Shown here: piece after piece, positions 51,898 through 61,552 of the stretch
How the letters are laid out: each line of letters opens with the position of its first letter
How positions within the stretch are numbered: the stretch's first letter is position 1
Source: Rhizomicrobium sp.
GTDB taxonomy: Bacteria; Pseudomonadota; Alphaproteobacteria; Micropepsales; Micropepsaceae
Length of the DNA stretch: 64,000 nt
Assembly: GCA_037200045.1 (NCBI GenBank)
Contig: JBBCHM010000002.1
Coordinates: 372,001 to 436,000 of the forward strand
Direction of reading: 5' to 3'
The notes under the pieces: model-generated
Told to the model about the DNA's origin: nothing
Seen by the model: the letters and a program-made list of their open reading frames with translations, nothing else
Databases searched by the model: none
Translations under genes and position numbers: made by a program

Positions 51898-52998
51898 TCA
51901 ATGCGTGCGGGCGTAGATTTCCCACAGATGGCCGTCGATCTTGGCCTTGGCGTCGCCGTCGGCGCTGGAGAAGGCGCTGACCGCCGCGCCCTTCTGGCCG
52001 GCGCCGAGATAGGCCAAGCCGAGACGGATCTGGGCGTTGGACTTGTCGGATACGCCCTTGGCGATGCCCTGCTGGATGAACTTCAGGGCGTCGGCGAACT
52101 TGCCCTGGCCCCACAGATCCTCGCCGAGCTTGACCAGCGCATCGCCATTGCCGGTGGCAGCGATGGCGCCGGCCTTGGCGGCGTTCTGGCCGGCCTGGCC
52201 GCCGGCCATGGCGAGCAGGCGATTGACGCGGTCGCCGGCGAGCAGCTTGGCCTGGATGCCCTTCTGGATCGCGTTCTGCGATTCGGCGGCGAAGCCGAGC
52301 TGGAGCGCGAGCTGCGCCAAGAGCATGTACTGGTCGGCGCCCTTCAGCGAACCGGTCAGCAGCTTGAGGCGGTAGATGTCGAGCGTCTGATGGTCGGAGA
52401 GGCCCTTGGTGCCTTCGGCGGTCGACAGAAGCTGCGCCCAATATTCCGGCTTGTTGGTGCGCTGGACGAGCTGCTCGAGCGCCATGCGCATCGATTCATT
52501 GTCCTGCGTCTCGTAGGCGCAGCGCATCTGCAGGGTCAGGATCTGCTCGCCGGCGCCGTTGCCGAAACTGTTGCGGATGTAGCGCGTGCACTCGGCGAAC
52601 TGGCGCGTGAGGTAATAGGACTGGGCGACGAGCTGCATCGTCTGCGCATCGCTCTTGCCGCGGCCGGCGGCGATGACTTCGCTGTACTTGCCCGCGGTGT
52701 ACAGGCCGGCGACGCCGGTCGTCGCATTGGACTTCTGCGAAATGTATTCCTTGACCTTGTCGATCGCCTCGCGGTCGCCGGCGGTGAGGCCGCCGACGCC
52801 TTCCGCCTGGCCGACCGTGGCGCGCGCGGCGCCGAGATTGCCGGCCGAGGCCTGGCGGATGGCCTCATTGAGATATTTCGCGACGGAGGCGCGCGCCGCT
52901 GCTTCGGCCGCGACCGTCGTCGCGAGCATGGTCACGCCCACCGTCGCGGTGGAAAGCAGGAGAGCCGCAACGGCGGTACGCAGGGACTTGGACAGCAT
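51898..52998 (-). CDS. Periplasmic TPR protein of the TonB operon
   Basis: 366 residues, signal peptide (about 1-33, ending AAEAAARA) and a run of TPR-like helix pairs: YLNEAIRQASAGNLGAARATVGQAE, AGLYTAGKYSEVIAAGR, YLTRQFAECTRYIRNSF and NAQIRLGLAYLGAGQKGAAVSAFSSAD. It is the last of five genes in the tonB operon (78 bases after exbD2). Such TPR proteins accompany TonB systems in Caulobacter- and Sphingomonas-like bacteria and probably contact the Ton complex in the periplasm; the exact role is not established. Confidence 0.75.
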   Translation of the reverse strand: MLSKSLRTAVAALLLSTATVGVTMLATTVAAEAAARASVAKYLNEAIRQASAGNLGAARATVGQAEGVGGLTAGDREAIDKVKEYISQKSNATTGVAGLYTAGKYSEVIAAGRGKSDAQTMQLVAQSYYLTRQFAECTRYIRNSFGNGAGEQILTLQMRCAYETQDNESMRMALEQLVQRTNKPEYWAQLLSTAEGTKGLSDHQTLDIYRLKLLTGSLKGADQYMLLAQLALQLGFAAESQNAIQKGIQAKLLAGDRVNRLLAMAGGQAGQNAAKAGAIAATGNGDALVKLGEDLWGQGKFADALKFIQQGIAKGVSDKSNAQIRLGLAYLGAGQKGAAVSAFSSADGDAKAKIDGHLWEIYARTH

Positions 52999-53075
52999 TC
53001 TTAAGACCTCTGATCTTCAAGGCGCGGCCTTGGACGCATGCGACCGCATGGCGTCTTCGGCGGTCGCCCCTCACT

Positions 53076-53495
53076 TCACTGCATGGTTTCGATGCCGGTG
53101 AACCCGATATGAGTCACCCCGATGCGCTGCGCATCGGCCAGCACCATCGCCACGGAATCGTACTTCGCCAGCCGGTTCGGCTGGAGATGGATTTCGGGCT
53201 GCGGATCGTCGCTCGCCGCCGAGGACAGATAGCTGTCCAGCGTCGCGCGGCTGATCGGCGCGTTGTTCCAGTAGATCTGACCGTCGAAATCCACCACCAG
53301 CGTCACCACCACCGGCGGAGTCGGCGGCGGCTTGGTGTTGGGACGCGGCATGTCGAGCTTCACCGCATGGGTCTGCATCGGCAGCGTGATGATGAGAAGC
53401 GTAAGCAGCACGAGCATGACGTCGATCAGCGGCGTGGTGTTCATCTCCACCATCACCTCGCCTTCGCCGGACTCGTTGCCGATATTCATTGCCAT
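53076..53495 (-). CDS. exbD: ExbD/TolR-family protein 2
   Basis: 139 residues. One N-terminal helix with EVMVEMNTTPLIDVMLVLLTLLIITLPM; the Asp of PLIDV is the proton-translocating residue. The rest is a periplasmic ExbD domain (IYWNNAPISRATLDSYLSSA, then RLAKYDSVAMVLADAQRIGVTHIGF). It lies 69 bases after the first exbD gene; a pair of non-identical ExbD proteins may make a mixed dimer in the ExbB pentamer. Confidence 0.9.
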   Translation of the reverse strand: MAMNIGNESGEGEVMVEMNTTPLIDVMLVLLTLLIITLPMQTHAVKLDMPRPNTKPPPTPPVVVTLVVDFDGQIYWNNAPISRATLDSYLSSAASDDPQPEIHLQPNRLAKYDSVAMVLADAQRIGVTHIGFTGIETMQ

Positions 53496-53564
53496 GGGGC
53501 GTTACCTTTGTTCCGTCCGATCATGTGTGCGTCGACCGATGCCATCGATCACCTGTGCCATCGA

Positions 53565-54014
53565 TCACTGGGGCTCATCGTTGTGCGGTTCCGTCAGGAA
53601 GCCGACCTTCTGGATGCCGGCAAGCTGACAGGCGAACACGACGCGGCCCACCGCCTGGAAGCGAACGTTGCGGTCGGCGCGGATATGCACTTCGGGAAGC
53701 GGCTTGCCGGCGGCAATCGCGCGGCGCAACGCATCCTCAAGCCGATCCTTCAGTTCACTCGAGTCGATGGGAGCGTTGTTGTAGTAGATGTTTTCGTCCT
53801 TATCGACCGCGATGACGATATTTTCCGGCTTCGTGAGCGTCGCGATGTTGCGATAATTCGGAAGATGGACCGGCGTCACCTTCACGATCACCGGAATGGT
53901 GACCAGGAAGATGATGAGAAGCACGAGCATCACGTCCACCAGCGGGGTGGTGTTGATGGTCGTGTTCAGATCCGGATCGTCGCCGTGATCGGCGGACTGA
54001 ACATTCATAGCCAT
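53565..54014 (-). CDS. exbD: ExbD/TolR-family protein 1
   Basis: 149 residues. Membrane helix with LNTTINTTPLVDVMLVLLIIFLVTIPV, including the essential Asp in LVDV, then the periplasmic domain (NIYYNNAPIDSSELKDRLEDALRRA, then DRNVRFQAVGRVVFACQLAGIQKVGFLTEP). It follows exbB by 36 bases. About 35-40% of residues look shared with the second ExbD by eye. Confidence 0.9.
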   Translation of the reverse strand: MAMNVQSADHGDDPDLNTTINTTPLVDVMLVLLIIFLVTIPVIVKVTPVHLPNYRNIATLTKPENIVIAVDKDENIYYNNAPIDSSELKDRLEDALRRAIAAGKPLPEVHIRADRNVRFQAVGRVVFACQLAGIQKVGFLTEPHNDEPQ

Positions 54015-54050
54015 TGGATGATTACTCCGCGCGCTTGCCGCGTCCCCTGG

Positions 54051-54881
54051 CTACTTGCTCTTGGTGATCAGGTAGGTCTGCAGGTCGCCCGCGAAGCCGC
54101 GCAGCTTTTCCTGGATGACCTTGTTGCGGCGAACGAGGTAGTTGTAGATCAACACCGCGGGCACCGCGACCATCAGACCGATGGCGGTCATGATCAGCGC
54201 CTCACCGACCGGACCGGCGACCTTGTCGATCGAGGCCTGACCGGCGACGCCGATCGCGATGAGGGCCTGCAGAATGCCCCACACCGTGCCGAACAGACCG
54301 ACGAACGGAGCGGTCGAGCCGACCGAGGCGAGGAACGCGATCGAGCCCTGCAGGCGCGAATTGGCGTCCTCGAGCTGGCGGGTCAGCGACATCGCGATCC
54401 AGTCGTTGAGACCGACGAGGCTGGTGCCGCCCTGGCTGGCGCGGATGCCGGCATCGGCGACGCTGCGGAACATCGAGTTCTTGGGCAGCTTGTCGACGCC
54501 CTCGGCCAGCGTGCCGGAGGTCCAGAAGCGCTTCTCGACCACGCGGGCCTGGGTCAGGATCCGCGACTGCTCGAAGAACTTCATGAAGAAGATATACCAG
54601 GTGCCGGCCGACATGACGGCGAGCAGGGCCAGAACGGTCAGCGAGACCGGATTGCCCTTCTTCACGATGTCTTCCAGGCCGTACGGATTGTCGGTGGAGG
54701 CCGGCGTGGGCGCCGGTGCGGCGATCGCCGGAGCGGCGGGCGCCGGCGCGGCGGCCGGGGTGCCGCCGGGAGCGGCCATGGTGGGCTCGGGCGGAGGCGT
54801 GGTCTGGGCGAGAGCCTGGCTTGCGCCGAGGCCCGAAATCAGGACGAAGGCGGCTGCGATCGTCAGGGTCTTCAAGGTCAT
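54051..54881 (-). CDS. exbB: ExbB/TolQ-family proton channel with N-terminal extension
   Basis: 276 residues. A signal peptide (MTLKTLTIAAAFVLISGLGASQALA) and a Pro/Ala-rich periplasmic stretch come before the usual three helices: LTVLALLAVMSAGTWYIFFMKFF, ASVGSTAPFVGLFGTVWGILQALIAIG and ALIMTAIGLMVAVPAVLIYNYLV, with the channel Thr positions intact. The signal-bearing extension is common to ExbB of this lineage. ATG 54881 starts the signal peptide; upstream frame is unrelated. Second gene of the tonB operon, 43 bases after tonB. Confidence 0.92.
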   Translation of the reverse strand: MTLKTLTIAAAFVLISGLGASQALAQTTPPPEPTMAAPGGTPAAAPAPAAPAIAAPAPTPASTDNPYGLEDIVKKGNPVSLTVLALLAVMSAGTWYIFFMKFFEQSRILTQARVVEKRFWTSGTLAEGVDKLPKNSMFRSVADAGIRASQGGTSLVGLNDWIAMSLTRQLEDANSRLQGSIAFLASVGSTAPFVGLFGTVWGILQALIAIGVAGQASIDKVAGPVGEALIMTAIGLMVAVPAVLIYNYLVRRNKVIQEKLRGFAGDLQTYLITKSK

Positions 54882-54924
54882 TTTCCTACTACTCCGTGAG
54901 TCCATAAGAGACAAAGCTGCTGGG

Positions 54925-55572
54925 TTACTGAAGCTTGAATTGGATGGCGGCTTGGTGATTGGGCGAGGCGACCGGCGTTTCGCCCTGCATGGCGGGTGTA
55001 TTACGCCATTTCGAGGCAACGCAGTTCACCGCCGCCTGATCCAGGCGGTCCGAACCGCTGGACCGGCTGACACCGACATTCGAGATCGCGCCGTCGGTGC
55101 CGACATCGTAGTGGATCACGACGGTGCCGGATTCGTTCAGCTTCTGCGACAGGGCCGGATACAGCGACTGGCAGTCATGCGTGCGGCCGACCGCCTTGGA
55201 CGGCGTGACGACCGGAGCAGCCTGCACCGGCGCCGGCGCGGTCGGCGCGACGGCCTGCACGGCGGTGATCGCGTTGGTCACCGGCGCGTCGGTGGCGATG
55301 TTGATTTCCGGCGGCGGCACGAAGGGCGGCGGCGGCTTCGCCAGATCCGGCGGCGGCGGCGGCGGCGGCTTCACCTCGTCCTTGGGCTGCACGACTTCGG
55401 CCTTCAATTCCTCGGGCAGCTTGTCGATCAGGCCCGCCTTGAGACCGGCGATCAGCGCGAAGGCAAGACCGATGTGAATCCCGATGACCACCAGAAGGCT
55501 GACCGAGCGCGTGCTGGTCCCCTCAACGGCGTCCGGGATGTGGGCTCTTAGATCGTGTGTTGGTTGTTCCAT
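54925..55572 (-). CDS. tonB: TonB energy transducer
   Basis: 215 residues. Membrane helix (about 24-47, SVSLLVVIGIHIGLAFALIAGL, with the TonB-box-like Ser-His pair), Pro-rich periplasmic linker (VKPPPPPPPDLAKPPPPFVPPPE), and a C-terminal domain (about 130-215: CQSLYPALSQKLNESGTVVIHYDVGTDGAISNVGVSRSSGSDRLDQAAV). The CTD includes a Cys pair (Cys at SLYP upstream and in AVNCVASKW) that could form a disulfide. First gene of the operon with exbB, two exbD and a TPR gene. Confidence 0.9.
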   Translation of the reverse strand: MEQPTHDLRAHIPDAVEGTSTRSVSLLVVIGIHIGLAFALIAGLKAGLIDKLPEELKAEVVQPKDEVKPPPPPPPDLAKPPPPFVPPPEINIATDAPVTNAITAVQAVAPTAPAPVQAAPVVTPSKAVGRTHDCQSLYPALSQKLNESGTVVIHYDVGTDGAISNVGVSRSSGSDRLDQAAVNCVASKWRNTPAMQGETPVASPNHQAAIQFKLQ

Positions 55573-56156
55573 GGGTCTTTCGTCGCCTACACAAAACTAA
55601 TCCCGGCGCGATGGCACCGGGATTGGCGGATTTGGGCCAAAGTACACGTCCCCCTCCCGGCACCGGTTTTCGTCCGATGCTCCCTTTTTCTTAAAGCCAA
55701 CGTAATCACGGTTCGCAAGGGGGGTCTAGTCTTTCGATTTGGTAAACGCAACTTCGTGAACAGGCTAGTTAATCCGGGACTGCATGACCATGCGGCAGAT
55801 GCCCGATAGGAAGGCACGCCTTCCGTCATGATCAATTCACGCGACACCCGCATGACACCGCAAATCCGGCCTGTTTCCGCGAACGCCTCACAGGCCGTTC
55901 GTGACACGTCGAATGTTTCTCCCAAGCCCGTCAGGAGAGCGGCTCCGGATGCGGCGAATCGTTCCACCACAACGTCCGAGACGGAAAATCTCTCATCGCA
56001 TGGTGGCGAAATTACGCCTCTCGCGCTGCAACATGAGCGGCGGGCGCGCCGAGAGTCGACGGCCTTGCGCGCGAGGACAACACTCCTCGCCGCCGAATTC
56101 GTTGCTAACATGCCGTCGAACCCCGCGGGCGGCGTTCCAAGCGAAGGAAAAAAAGA
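55573..56156. other. Intergenic region between tonB operon and gloA
   Basis: 584 bases between divergent genes. An open plus-strand frame (from 55828) is rich in Arg/Ala/Ser without recognizable pattern and is probably chance. The region must contain the tonB operon promoter near 55573-55760, where the sequence is relatively AT-rich (TTTCGATTTGGTAAACGCAACTTCGTG near 55732), and the gloA promoter. AAGGAAAAAAAG at 56144-56155 is the gloA Shine-Dalgarno. Confidence 0.45.
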
Positions 56157-56597
56157 ATGCGCTATCTCCACACCATGGTCCGCGTCGGCGATCTCGATGC
56201 CGCGTTGGATTTTTATTGCGCGAAGCTCGGCCTGACGGAACTTCGCCGGATCGAAAACAAGATGGGCCGCTTCACGCTGGTCTTCCTGGCGACGCCCGAG
56301 GATGCCGCGACCGGGGGCGGCGACGGCATCCCAATGGTTGAGCTTACATACAATTGGGACGAGAAGGATTATTCCGGCGGGCGGAATTTCGGTCACCTCG
56401 CCTACCGGGTCAGCGACATTTACGCAGTATGCCAACGGCTGATGGACGGCGGCGTCACGATCAACCGCCCGCCGCGCGACGGCAACATGGCCTTCGTGCG
56501 CTCGCCCGACGGCATCTCGATCGAATTGCTGCAGGAGGGCGCGGCCCTGCCGCCGCAAGAGCCGTGGTCCTCGATGCCCAATGTCGGAAGCTGGTAG
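56157..56597 (+). CDS. gloA: Glyoxalase I (lactoylglutathione lyase)
   Basis: 146 residues with two beta-alpha-beta-beta-beta modules. Metal ligands are visible: His5 ([10 protein letters not shown]), Glu of MVELTYNW, His of FGHLAYRV and Glu of [28 protein letters not shown] is typical. It converts the methylglyoxal-glutathione hemithioacetal to S-lactoylglutathione. Threonine aldolase begins 4 bases beyond the stop, so both are one transcript. Confidence 0.92.
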   Translation: MRYLHTMVRVGDLDAALDFYCAKLGLTELRRIENKMGRFTLVFLATPEDAATGGGDGIPMVELTYNWDEKDYSGGRNFGHLAYRVSDIYAVCQRLMDGGVTINRPPRDGNMAFVRSPDGISIELLQEGAALPPQEPWSSMPNVGSW

Positions 56598-56601
56598 GCG
56601 C

Positions 56602-57630
56602 ATGAACTTCGCGAGCGACAACCATTACGGCGCCTCGGCGAAAATCCTGGGCGCGGTGGCGGGAATCGGACAGGCGCCGGCCCCGGCCTATGGCAACGAT
56701 CCCGTCACCCGGCGCGTGACGGAGCGCCTGAGCGAGATCTTCGAGCGCGCGGTCGCGGCCTATCCGGTGATCAACGGCACCACCGCCAATGCGCTGGCGC
56801 TCGCCACGCTGGTGCCGCCGCATGGCGCGGTCTTGTGCCACGCCGAAGCCCATATCGCGGTCGACGAATGCGGCGCGCCGGAATTCTTCACCCATGGCGC
56901 CAAGCTCGTGCCGATCGAGGGCGCCGACGGCAAGCTGACGCCGGCGGCGATCGAAAAGGCGCTGAAGCATTTCCAGAAGGGCTTCGTGCATCACGCCCAG
57001 CCGGCGGCGATCAGCCTGACACAGGCGACCGAGCTCGGCACGGTCTATACGCCGGACGAGCTGAAGGCGATCTCGGCGCTGGCGCGCGCGGAAGGCCTGA
57101 AGCTGCATGTCGACGGGGCGCGGTTCGCCAACGCGCTGGCCGGGCTCGGCTGCACGCCGGCGGAGCTTTCGTGGAAGAGCGGGGTGGACGTGCTGTCCTT
57201 CGGCGCGACCAAGAACGGCGCGCTGGCGGCCGAGGCGGTGATCTTCTTCGATCCCCGCGACGCGGCCGATTTCGAATACCGGCGCAAGAAATCGGGCCAT
57301 CTGCTTTCGAAGATGCGGTTCGTATCGGCGCAGCTCGACGCCTATCTCGACGACGATCACTGGCTCGCCAATGCCAGGCACGCCAATGGGCTGGCGCGGC
57401 GGCTGGCGCAGGGCCTGGCGCGGGCGAAGGACGTGACGGTGGCCCATCCGGTGCAGGCCAATGCGGTGTTCGCGCGCATGCCGGTGGCGCTGGCCGCGAA
57501 GCTGCGTGCGGCGGGCGCGGTGTTCTACGACTGGGGCGTGCCCGAGGACGGGCTCGTGCTGGCGCGCCTGATGCTCTCCTTCGCGACGCCGGAAGAGGAC
57601 GTGGCGAAGCTGATCGAGACGGCGGGCTAA
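56602..57630 (+). CDS. ltaE: Low-specificity L-threonine aldolase
   Basis: 342 residues, fold-type I PLP enzyme splitting threonine/allo-threonine to glycine and acetaldehyde. FASDNHYGASAKIL at the start, VINGTTANALALATL, HIAVDECGAPEFF, LHVDGARFANAL with the PLP-binding Asp, and FGATKNGALAAEAVIFF with the Schiff-base Lys in SFGATKNG. ATG 56602 fits the family N-terminus. Four bases after gloA; glycine, acetaldehyde and methylglyoxal chemistry could explain the pairing. Confidence 0.9.
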   Translation: MNFASDNHYGASAKILGAVAGIGQAPAPAYGNDPVTRRVTERLSEIFERAVAAYPVINGTTANALALATLVPPHGAVLCHAEAHIAVDECGAPEFFTHGAKLVPIEGADGKLTPAAIEKALKHFQKGFVHHAQPAAISLTQATELGTVYTPDELKAISALARAEGLKLHVDGARFANALAGLGCTPAELSWKSGVDVLSFGATKNGALAAEAVIFFDPRDAADFEYRRKKSGHLLSKMRFVSAQLDAYLDDDHWLANARHANGLARRLAQGLARAKDVTVAHPVQANAVFARMPVALAAKLRAAGAVFYDWGVPEDGLVLARLMLSFATPEEDVAKLIETAG

Positions 57631-57649
57631 ACTAGGCTTGAAATTTCAC

Positions 57650-57755
57650 GCCACTCGGTGTCATCCGCCGCGAATGCGGCGGACCCAGGTGAAATCTGCA
57701 CCGTAGGAGCAGGCGTCAACTGGGTGGCCCGCATTCGCGGGCCATGACAGCATTT
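57650..57755. repeat. REP-like imperfect inverted repeat
   Basis: TGTCATCCGCCGCGAATGCGGCGGACCCAG on the left mirrors a related stretch on the right (CTGGGTGGCCCGCATTCGCGGGCCATGACA), about 90 bases in all. Each arm is itself a GCGAATGCG-centred hairpin. It lies between two convergent genes, the usual place of REP-type or small MITE elements, and may end both transcripts. Confidence 0.65.
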
Positions 57756-57786
57756 TTTAAATTCGGCGCACGTCCGACGTGGAACG

Positions 57787-60700
57787 TCAGATTCTTCCCA
57801 GCAGCGAGAGCGTGCCGACCTGTTCGGTCGCGCTGTTGGAGCCGCGCACGAAGTCGTAGTTCAGGCCGATCGTCCAGTTCTCGGTCGTGGCGTTGAGCGC
57901 CGCGCCGAGGACGACGTTGCCGCGCGACGGATCGGGCCCCTGGATCGTGAACAGAGCGCCGGGATCCTTGGCCAGCGTGCTCGGATCGTCGGCGAACTGG
58001 GCCTTCAGCTTCACCGGATCGTTCAGGAAGTCGAAGCGGTAGCCGGCGCGGGCCGAGGGCTGCAGGAAGAAGTCGCCCAGATCGATGTTGGTGCGGATCT
58101 CGTCGCCCAGGAAGGCGCGCAGCGAGTTGCCGTAATAGGGCTTGACCGTCAGGTCCATGCCGACGCCGCCATTGCGCTCGGTGAAGCCTTCCTCGCGCAG
58201 CGTCATGCCGTCGATGGATATCTGCGGGATGTTGACCAGCCAGCCATATTTCATCTGGGCGCCGATGGTCAGGCCGATCGAGGCGAGCAGGCCGGCGCGC
58301 TTGCTGTCGGCTTCGCGGGTGAAGGTGGTGTCGGTGGGCACGGTGGGCGAGGCCGGGATGTCGAGCACCAGATCGCGCTTGCCCTTGAAATCGCCGTAGC
58401 CGACATTGACTTGGCTGTCGACGAACAGGCCGCGGCCGCGCCAGGTGCTGTAGCCGCTCAGCATGTACCAGAGGGTCTGGGTCTTCGACACGCGGTCGCC
58501 GGTTTCGGCAACGTCGCCCGAATAGAAGGTGAAGGCGGCGCCGTACCAGCCGGTGGCGGGCGAGCCCTCGTCCAGGCCCATCGAGAAGCCGAAGCCGTGG
58601 TCCTTGAAGCCGTTGAGGTTCACCGTGCCGCAGGCGGCCGCGGTGCAGCTCGAGGGCTCGTTGCCGCCGGGAACGCCGGCCACGTTCTGGCCATGCGTCG
58701 CCATGTACTCGCCGAACTGGTTGCCCCAGAGCGTGAGATCGCCCTCTTCCTTGGCGAACAGGCGAAGGTCGCGCAGGCGCGCCCCGACCTGGCCGGTCGC
58801 CTGGTCGGTGAGCGAGATCGCGACGGCGCGGATGCCGCCCGAAACGTCGGGCGCGAAGGCGTCGTAGGCGGCCTGGGCGTCGGACTTGGAATTGATGCCG
58901 GCGATCATCGCGGCGCCGAGCGCGGTGTCCTTGGCGATGGCGATGTTGGCGAGCGGCTGCATGATGCGCGCATAGCCGGTCAGGCCGAGCTGATCGACCG
59001 ATTTGGCGGAGATGTTGAGCTGGAGGATCTCGTGTCCCTGACCGTCGTCGGGCACCAGCGTGACCGAAGCGCTGTTGAACAGGAAGGGTAGCGTTCCCTC
59101 TGTGCAGCCGAGCGTGCAACCCACCTGGGCGCTATAGCGCGCAACGTCGGACTGCGAAACGGTCAAGCCATTGAGCGGCGTCTGGATGAGCGCGAAGGTT
59201 CCGCTCGAGGTGATGAAGCTGCCATAGGTCACGTTAAGCTGGGCGCCCGTGTTCAAGACTGCGGTAGTCGCCGAGATGACCGGGCCGACGGTGGCGTCCT
59301 GCGACACGGTGATGTTCACCGTGCCGGCATTGGTGATGCCGTTCGAGGTCGAACCGCCCGCGACGTTGAAATTGCGCGTCGCCAGGGTCGTGCCGACGTT
59401 CTGGATGGACAGCGTGCCGGTGCCGTCGACCTGCACGTCGAGCGTGCCCTGGGCGGTGATCGGGCCGGCGACGTTGGAGAACTGACCGACATGGAGGAAA
59501 TCGCCCGCGCCCGGGGTCGGACCCAAGGCCGGGTTGGTGCTCGCGCCCGAACTCGAAAAGCCGAAATTGATCGCGCCGGTGTGGGTCGCGACGCCGGACG
59601 GGCCGTTGCCCTGGACGAAATAGGTGTCGCTGCCCGAACCGAACAGCACGTCGCCCTGCACGACGCCGCTGTTGCTGAAATTCAGGCCGACCGTGTTGAG
59701 CGACGCGTCGACCGCGTGGGTTATGGGCGTGACGCCGCCCGCGAGCGTCAATGTCGCGCCGGTGGTCGCGTCGGACACCGTCGCGGTGGCCCGGATGGTG
59801 CCGGCGTTGTTGATCGTGGTCAGCGAGTTGGAAACGTCGCGGATGCCGATCGCCGACAGGGTTTGCAGCGTGGTTCCCGTCGGAATGCTGGCGGTGGCGC
59901 TCGCGACGATGCTGGAGCCGCGCTCAATGTCGATCTCCGGCACATGGGTGACGGTCGTCTGCGTCGTGCCGTTGGTGACCGGCGCGCCGTCGATCGAGAT
60001 CGCCGTCGCGATGCCGCCCTGCGGCCCGCTGACGACCGCCGAAATCGAGCCGCCGGCGGTGCCGGTCGGCGAGGTCTGCGACGAGACGCGGATCGTGGGC
60101 AGCGTGACGTAGCTTCCGACCTCCAGCGTCGTCGCGGTGACCGCGTTGCCCGGCGTCACGCTCGTCGCGCCGGCCGAGATGGTGCCGGAATTGATCAGGC
60201 CGTCGCCGGCGAACACGACCGGGACGGACGCGGTGCCGGTGATCTGGATGGCCTCGGAGCTGATATTGGCATCCTCGGGCGAGGCGAGGATGCTGCCGCG
60301 GTTGATAAAGCTGTAGGTCGGGTTCGCGGTGTCGGCGGAGTCCACGCCGATGGTCATCGTCTGGCCGGCGGTGATGAGCGGGTTGGGCGTGATCACCAGG
60401 GTCGGCGCCGCGACCGTGCCGTTGCCCGTGATCGTGGCGGCCACGGTGCCGTCGGAGCTGCTGGCCGGGCCGTTGTTCAGGATGCCGCCGGCGATGCTGT
60501 TCTGGATGATGAGGACCGAGCCGCCCTCGACATTGGCCTTGTTCGGATCGCGCACGGCGACGCCGGCGACGGCAAGCGTGCCGGAATTCGCGAAGGTGCC
60601 GATCTCGGTGCAGGTCGGCGTCACGGCCGTGGCGCAGGCGTTGATCGCGCCGCCGAGGATGATGCCCTGCGCGCCGTTGCCGGTGGCGCTCCAGGACGCG

Positions 60701-61290
60701 CCGCTGGCGATGATGACGTTGCCGTTGGTGGTGCCGAGCAGGTCGGCGACGATGGTTCCCGACGCGGCGCTGCCGTTCGCGGTCGACGGCGCCATGGTCA
60801 GCGTGCCGCCGAAATTCCAATCGCCGTTGAGGACCGTGGCGGTGTCGCTGCTCACCGCCACCGAGGAATCGCCGACGACGGTCAGCGCGGACGCGGTATC
60901 CAGCGTGATGTTGCCGTTGAAGAAACTGGCGCCGCTGAGATAGACCGCCTTCTTGGCGGTGCCGCTGCCGCCGAGCGCGATCGTGCCGTTGTTGTCGAAG
61001 GAGCCGGTCAGCCCGTTCGCGTCGATGGTGACCGCGGTCGCGCCGTCCTGGTCGGCCGCCGTTATCGCGCCGCCATTGTTGACGATGTTGCTCGAATCGA
61101 TGGTCAGGGCCGGCACCGTGCTCGACTTGAAGTTGATCCCGGCGCTCGAATCGATCGTGAGATCGCCGGTGGTGCTGGTCGTCTGGGCGGTGGTGACAAC
61201 GGTCTTGAGTTCCGTCGGGCCGGCCGCCAGGGCCGGGGCGGACAGAACAGCGGCCGCGGCGGCCGAAAGCATAAGAGCACGCTTGTTCAA
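57787..61290 (-). CDS. Autotransporter (type Va) with beta-helical passenger
   Basis: 1,167 residues. Signal peptide MNKRALMLSAAAAAVLSAPALA (about 1-22). The passenger (about 23-850) is Gly/Ala/Ser/Thr-rich with repeated hydrophobic strand patterns of a beta-helix (IDANGLTGSFDNNGTIALGG, and VNNTGTI-like variants). The last 290 residues are an autotransporter barrel: DLTLWGNQFGEYMATHGQN, GLDEGSPATGWYGAAFTFYSGDV, LVNIPQISIDGM and LNYDFVRGSNSAT. Expected to be an outer-membrane adhesin or surface layer; no protease motif was seen. Alone, convergent with ltaE. Its promoter lies between 61290 and 61553, shared with the divergent pentapeptide gene. Confidence 0.87.
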   Translation of the reverse strand: MNKRALMLSAAAAAVLSAPALAAGPTELKTVVTTAQTTSTTGDLTIDSSAGINFKSSTVPALTIDSSNIVNNGGAITAADQDGATAVTIDANGLTGSFDNNGTIALGGSGTAKKAVYLSGASFFNGNITLDTASALTVVGDSSVAVSSDTATVLNGDWNFGGTLTMAPSTANGSAASGTIVADLLGTTNGNVIIASGASWSATGNGAQGIILGGAINACATAVTPTCTEIGTFANSGTLAVAGVAVRDPNKANVEGGSVLIIQNSIAGGILNNGPASSSDGTVAATITGNGTVAAPTLVITPNPLITAGQTMTIGVDSADTANPTYSFINRGSILASPEDANISSEAIQITGTASVPVVFAGDGLINSGTISAGATSVTPGNAVTATTLEVGSYVTLPTIRVSSQTSPTGTAGGSISAVVSGPQGGIATAISIDGAPVTNGTTQTTVTHVPEIDIERGSSIVASATASIPTGTTLQTLSAIGIRDVSNSLTTINNAGTIRATATVSDATTGATLTLAGGVTPITHAVDASLNTVGLNFSNSGVVQGDVLFGSGSDTYFVQGNGPSGVATHTGAINFGFSSSGASTNPALGPTPGAGDFLHVGQFSNVAGPITAQGTLDVQVDGTGTLSIQNVGTTLATRNFNVAGGSTSNGITNAGTVNITVSQDATVGPVISATTAVLNTGAQLNVTYGSFITSSGTFALIQTPLNGLTVSQSDVARYSAQVGCTLGCTEGTLPFLFNSASVTLVPDDGQGHEILQLNISAKSVDQLGLTGYARIMQPLANIAIAKDTALGAAMIAGINSKSDAQAAYDAFAPDVSGGIRAVAISLTDQATGQVGARLRDLRLFAKEEGDLTLWGNQFGEYMATHGQNVAGVPGGNEPSSCTAAACGTVNLNGFKDHGFGFSMGLDEGSPATGWYGAAFTFYSGDVAETGDRVSKTQTLWYMLSGYSTWRGRGLFVDSQVNVGYGDFKGKRDLVLDIPASPTVPTDTTFTREADSKRAGLLASIGLTIGAQMKYGWLVNIPQISIDGMTLREEGFTERNGGVGMDLTVKPYYGNSLRAFLGDEIRTNIDLGDFFLQPSARAGYRFDFLNDPVKLKAQFADDPSTLAKDPGALFTIQGPDPSRGNVVLGAALNATTENWTIGLNYDFVRGSNSATEQVGTLSLLGRI

Positions 61291-61552
61291 GTCGAACCTC
61301 TTGTAACCGTGGCCAAATTGGAAACCGAAGGGGGGTTAGCCCGGACCCCGCGCCCTCGTCTCGCCCTCGTCTAGCGCCACCGGCATCGCCCCCGGGATGG
61401 GCCGCAGCCGGCGCACCATAACCGATTTTCCGGAAAGTCACCTAGCCGCTGGCCGGCCCAAAGGCAAATTTCCGCTTCTTAATCAGGTATTAGCCCGCAT
61501 GGCGCCACACTGGACCTGTCCCACAGTTAACGTCCGCGGAATTGCGATCCCG

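Noticed and set aside
58411-61374. Plus-strand frames opposite the autotransporter
   Set aside because: Arg/Gly/Asp-rich shadows of a repetitive passenger; no motifs.
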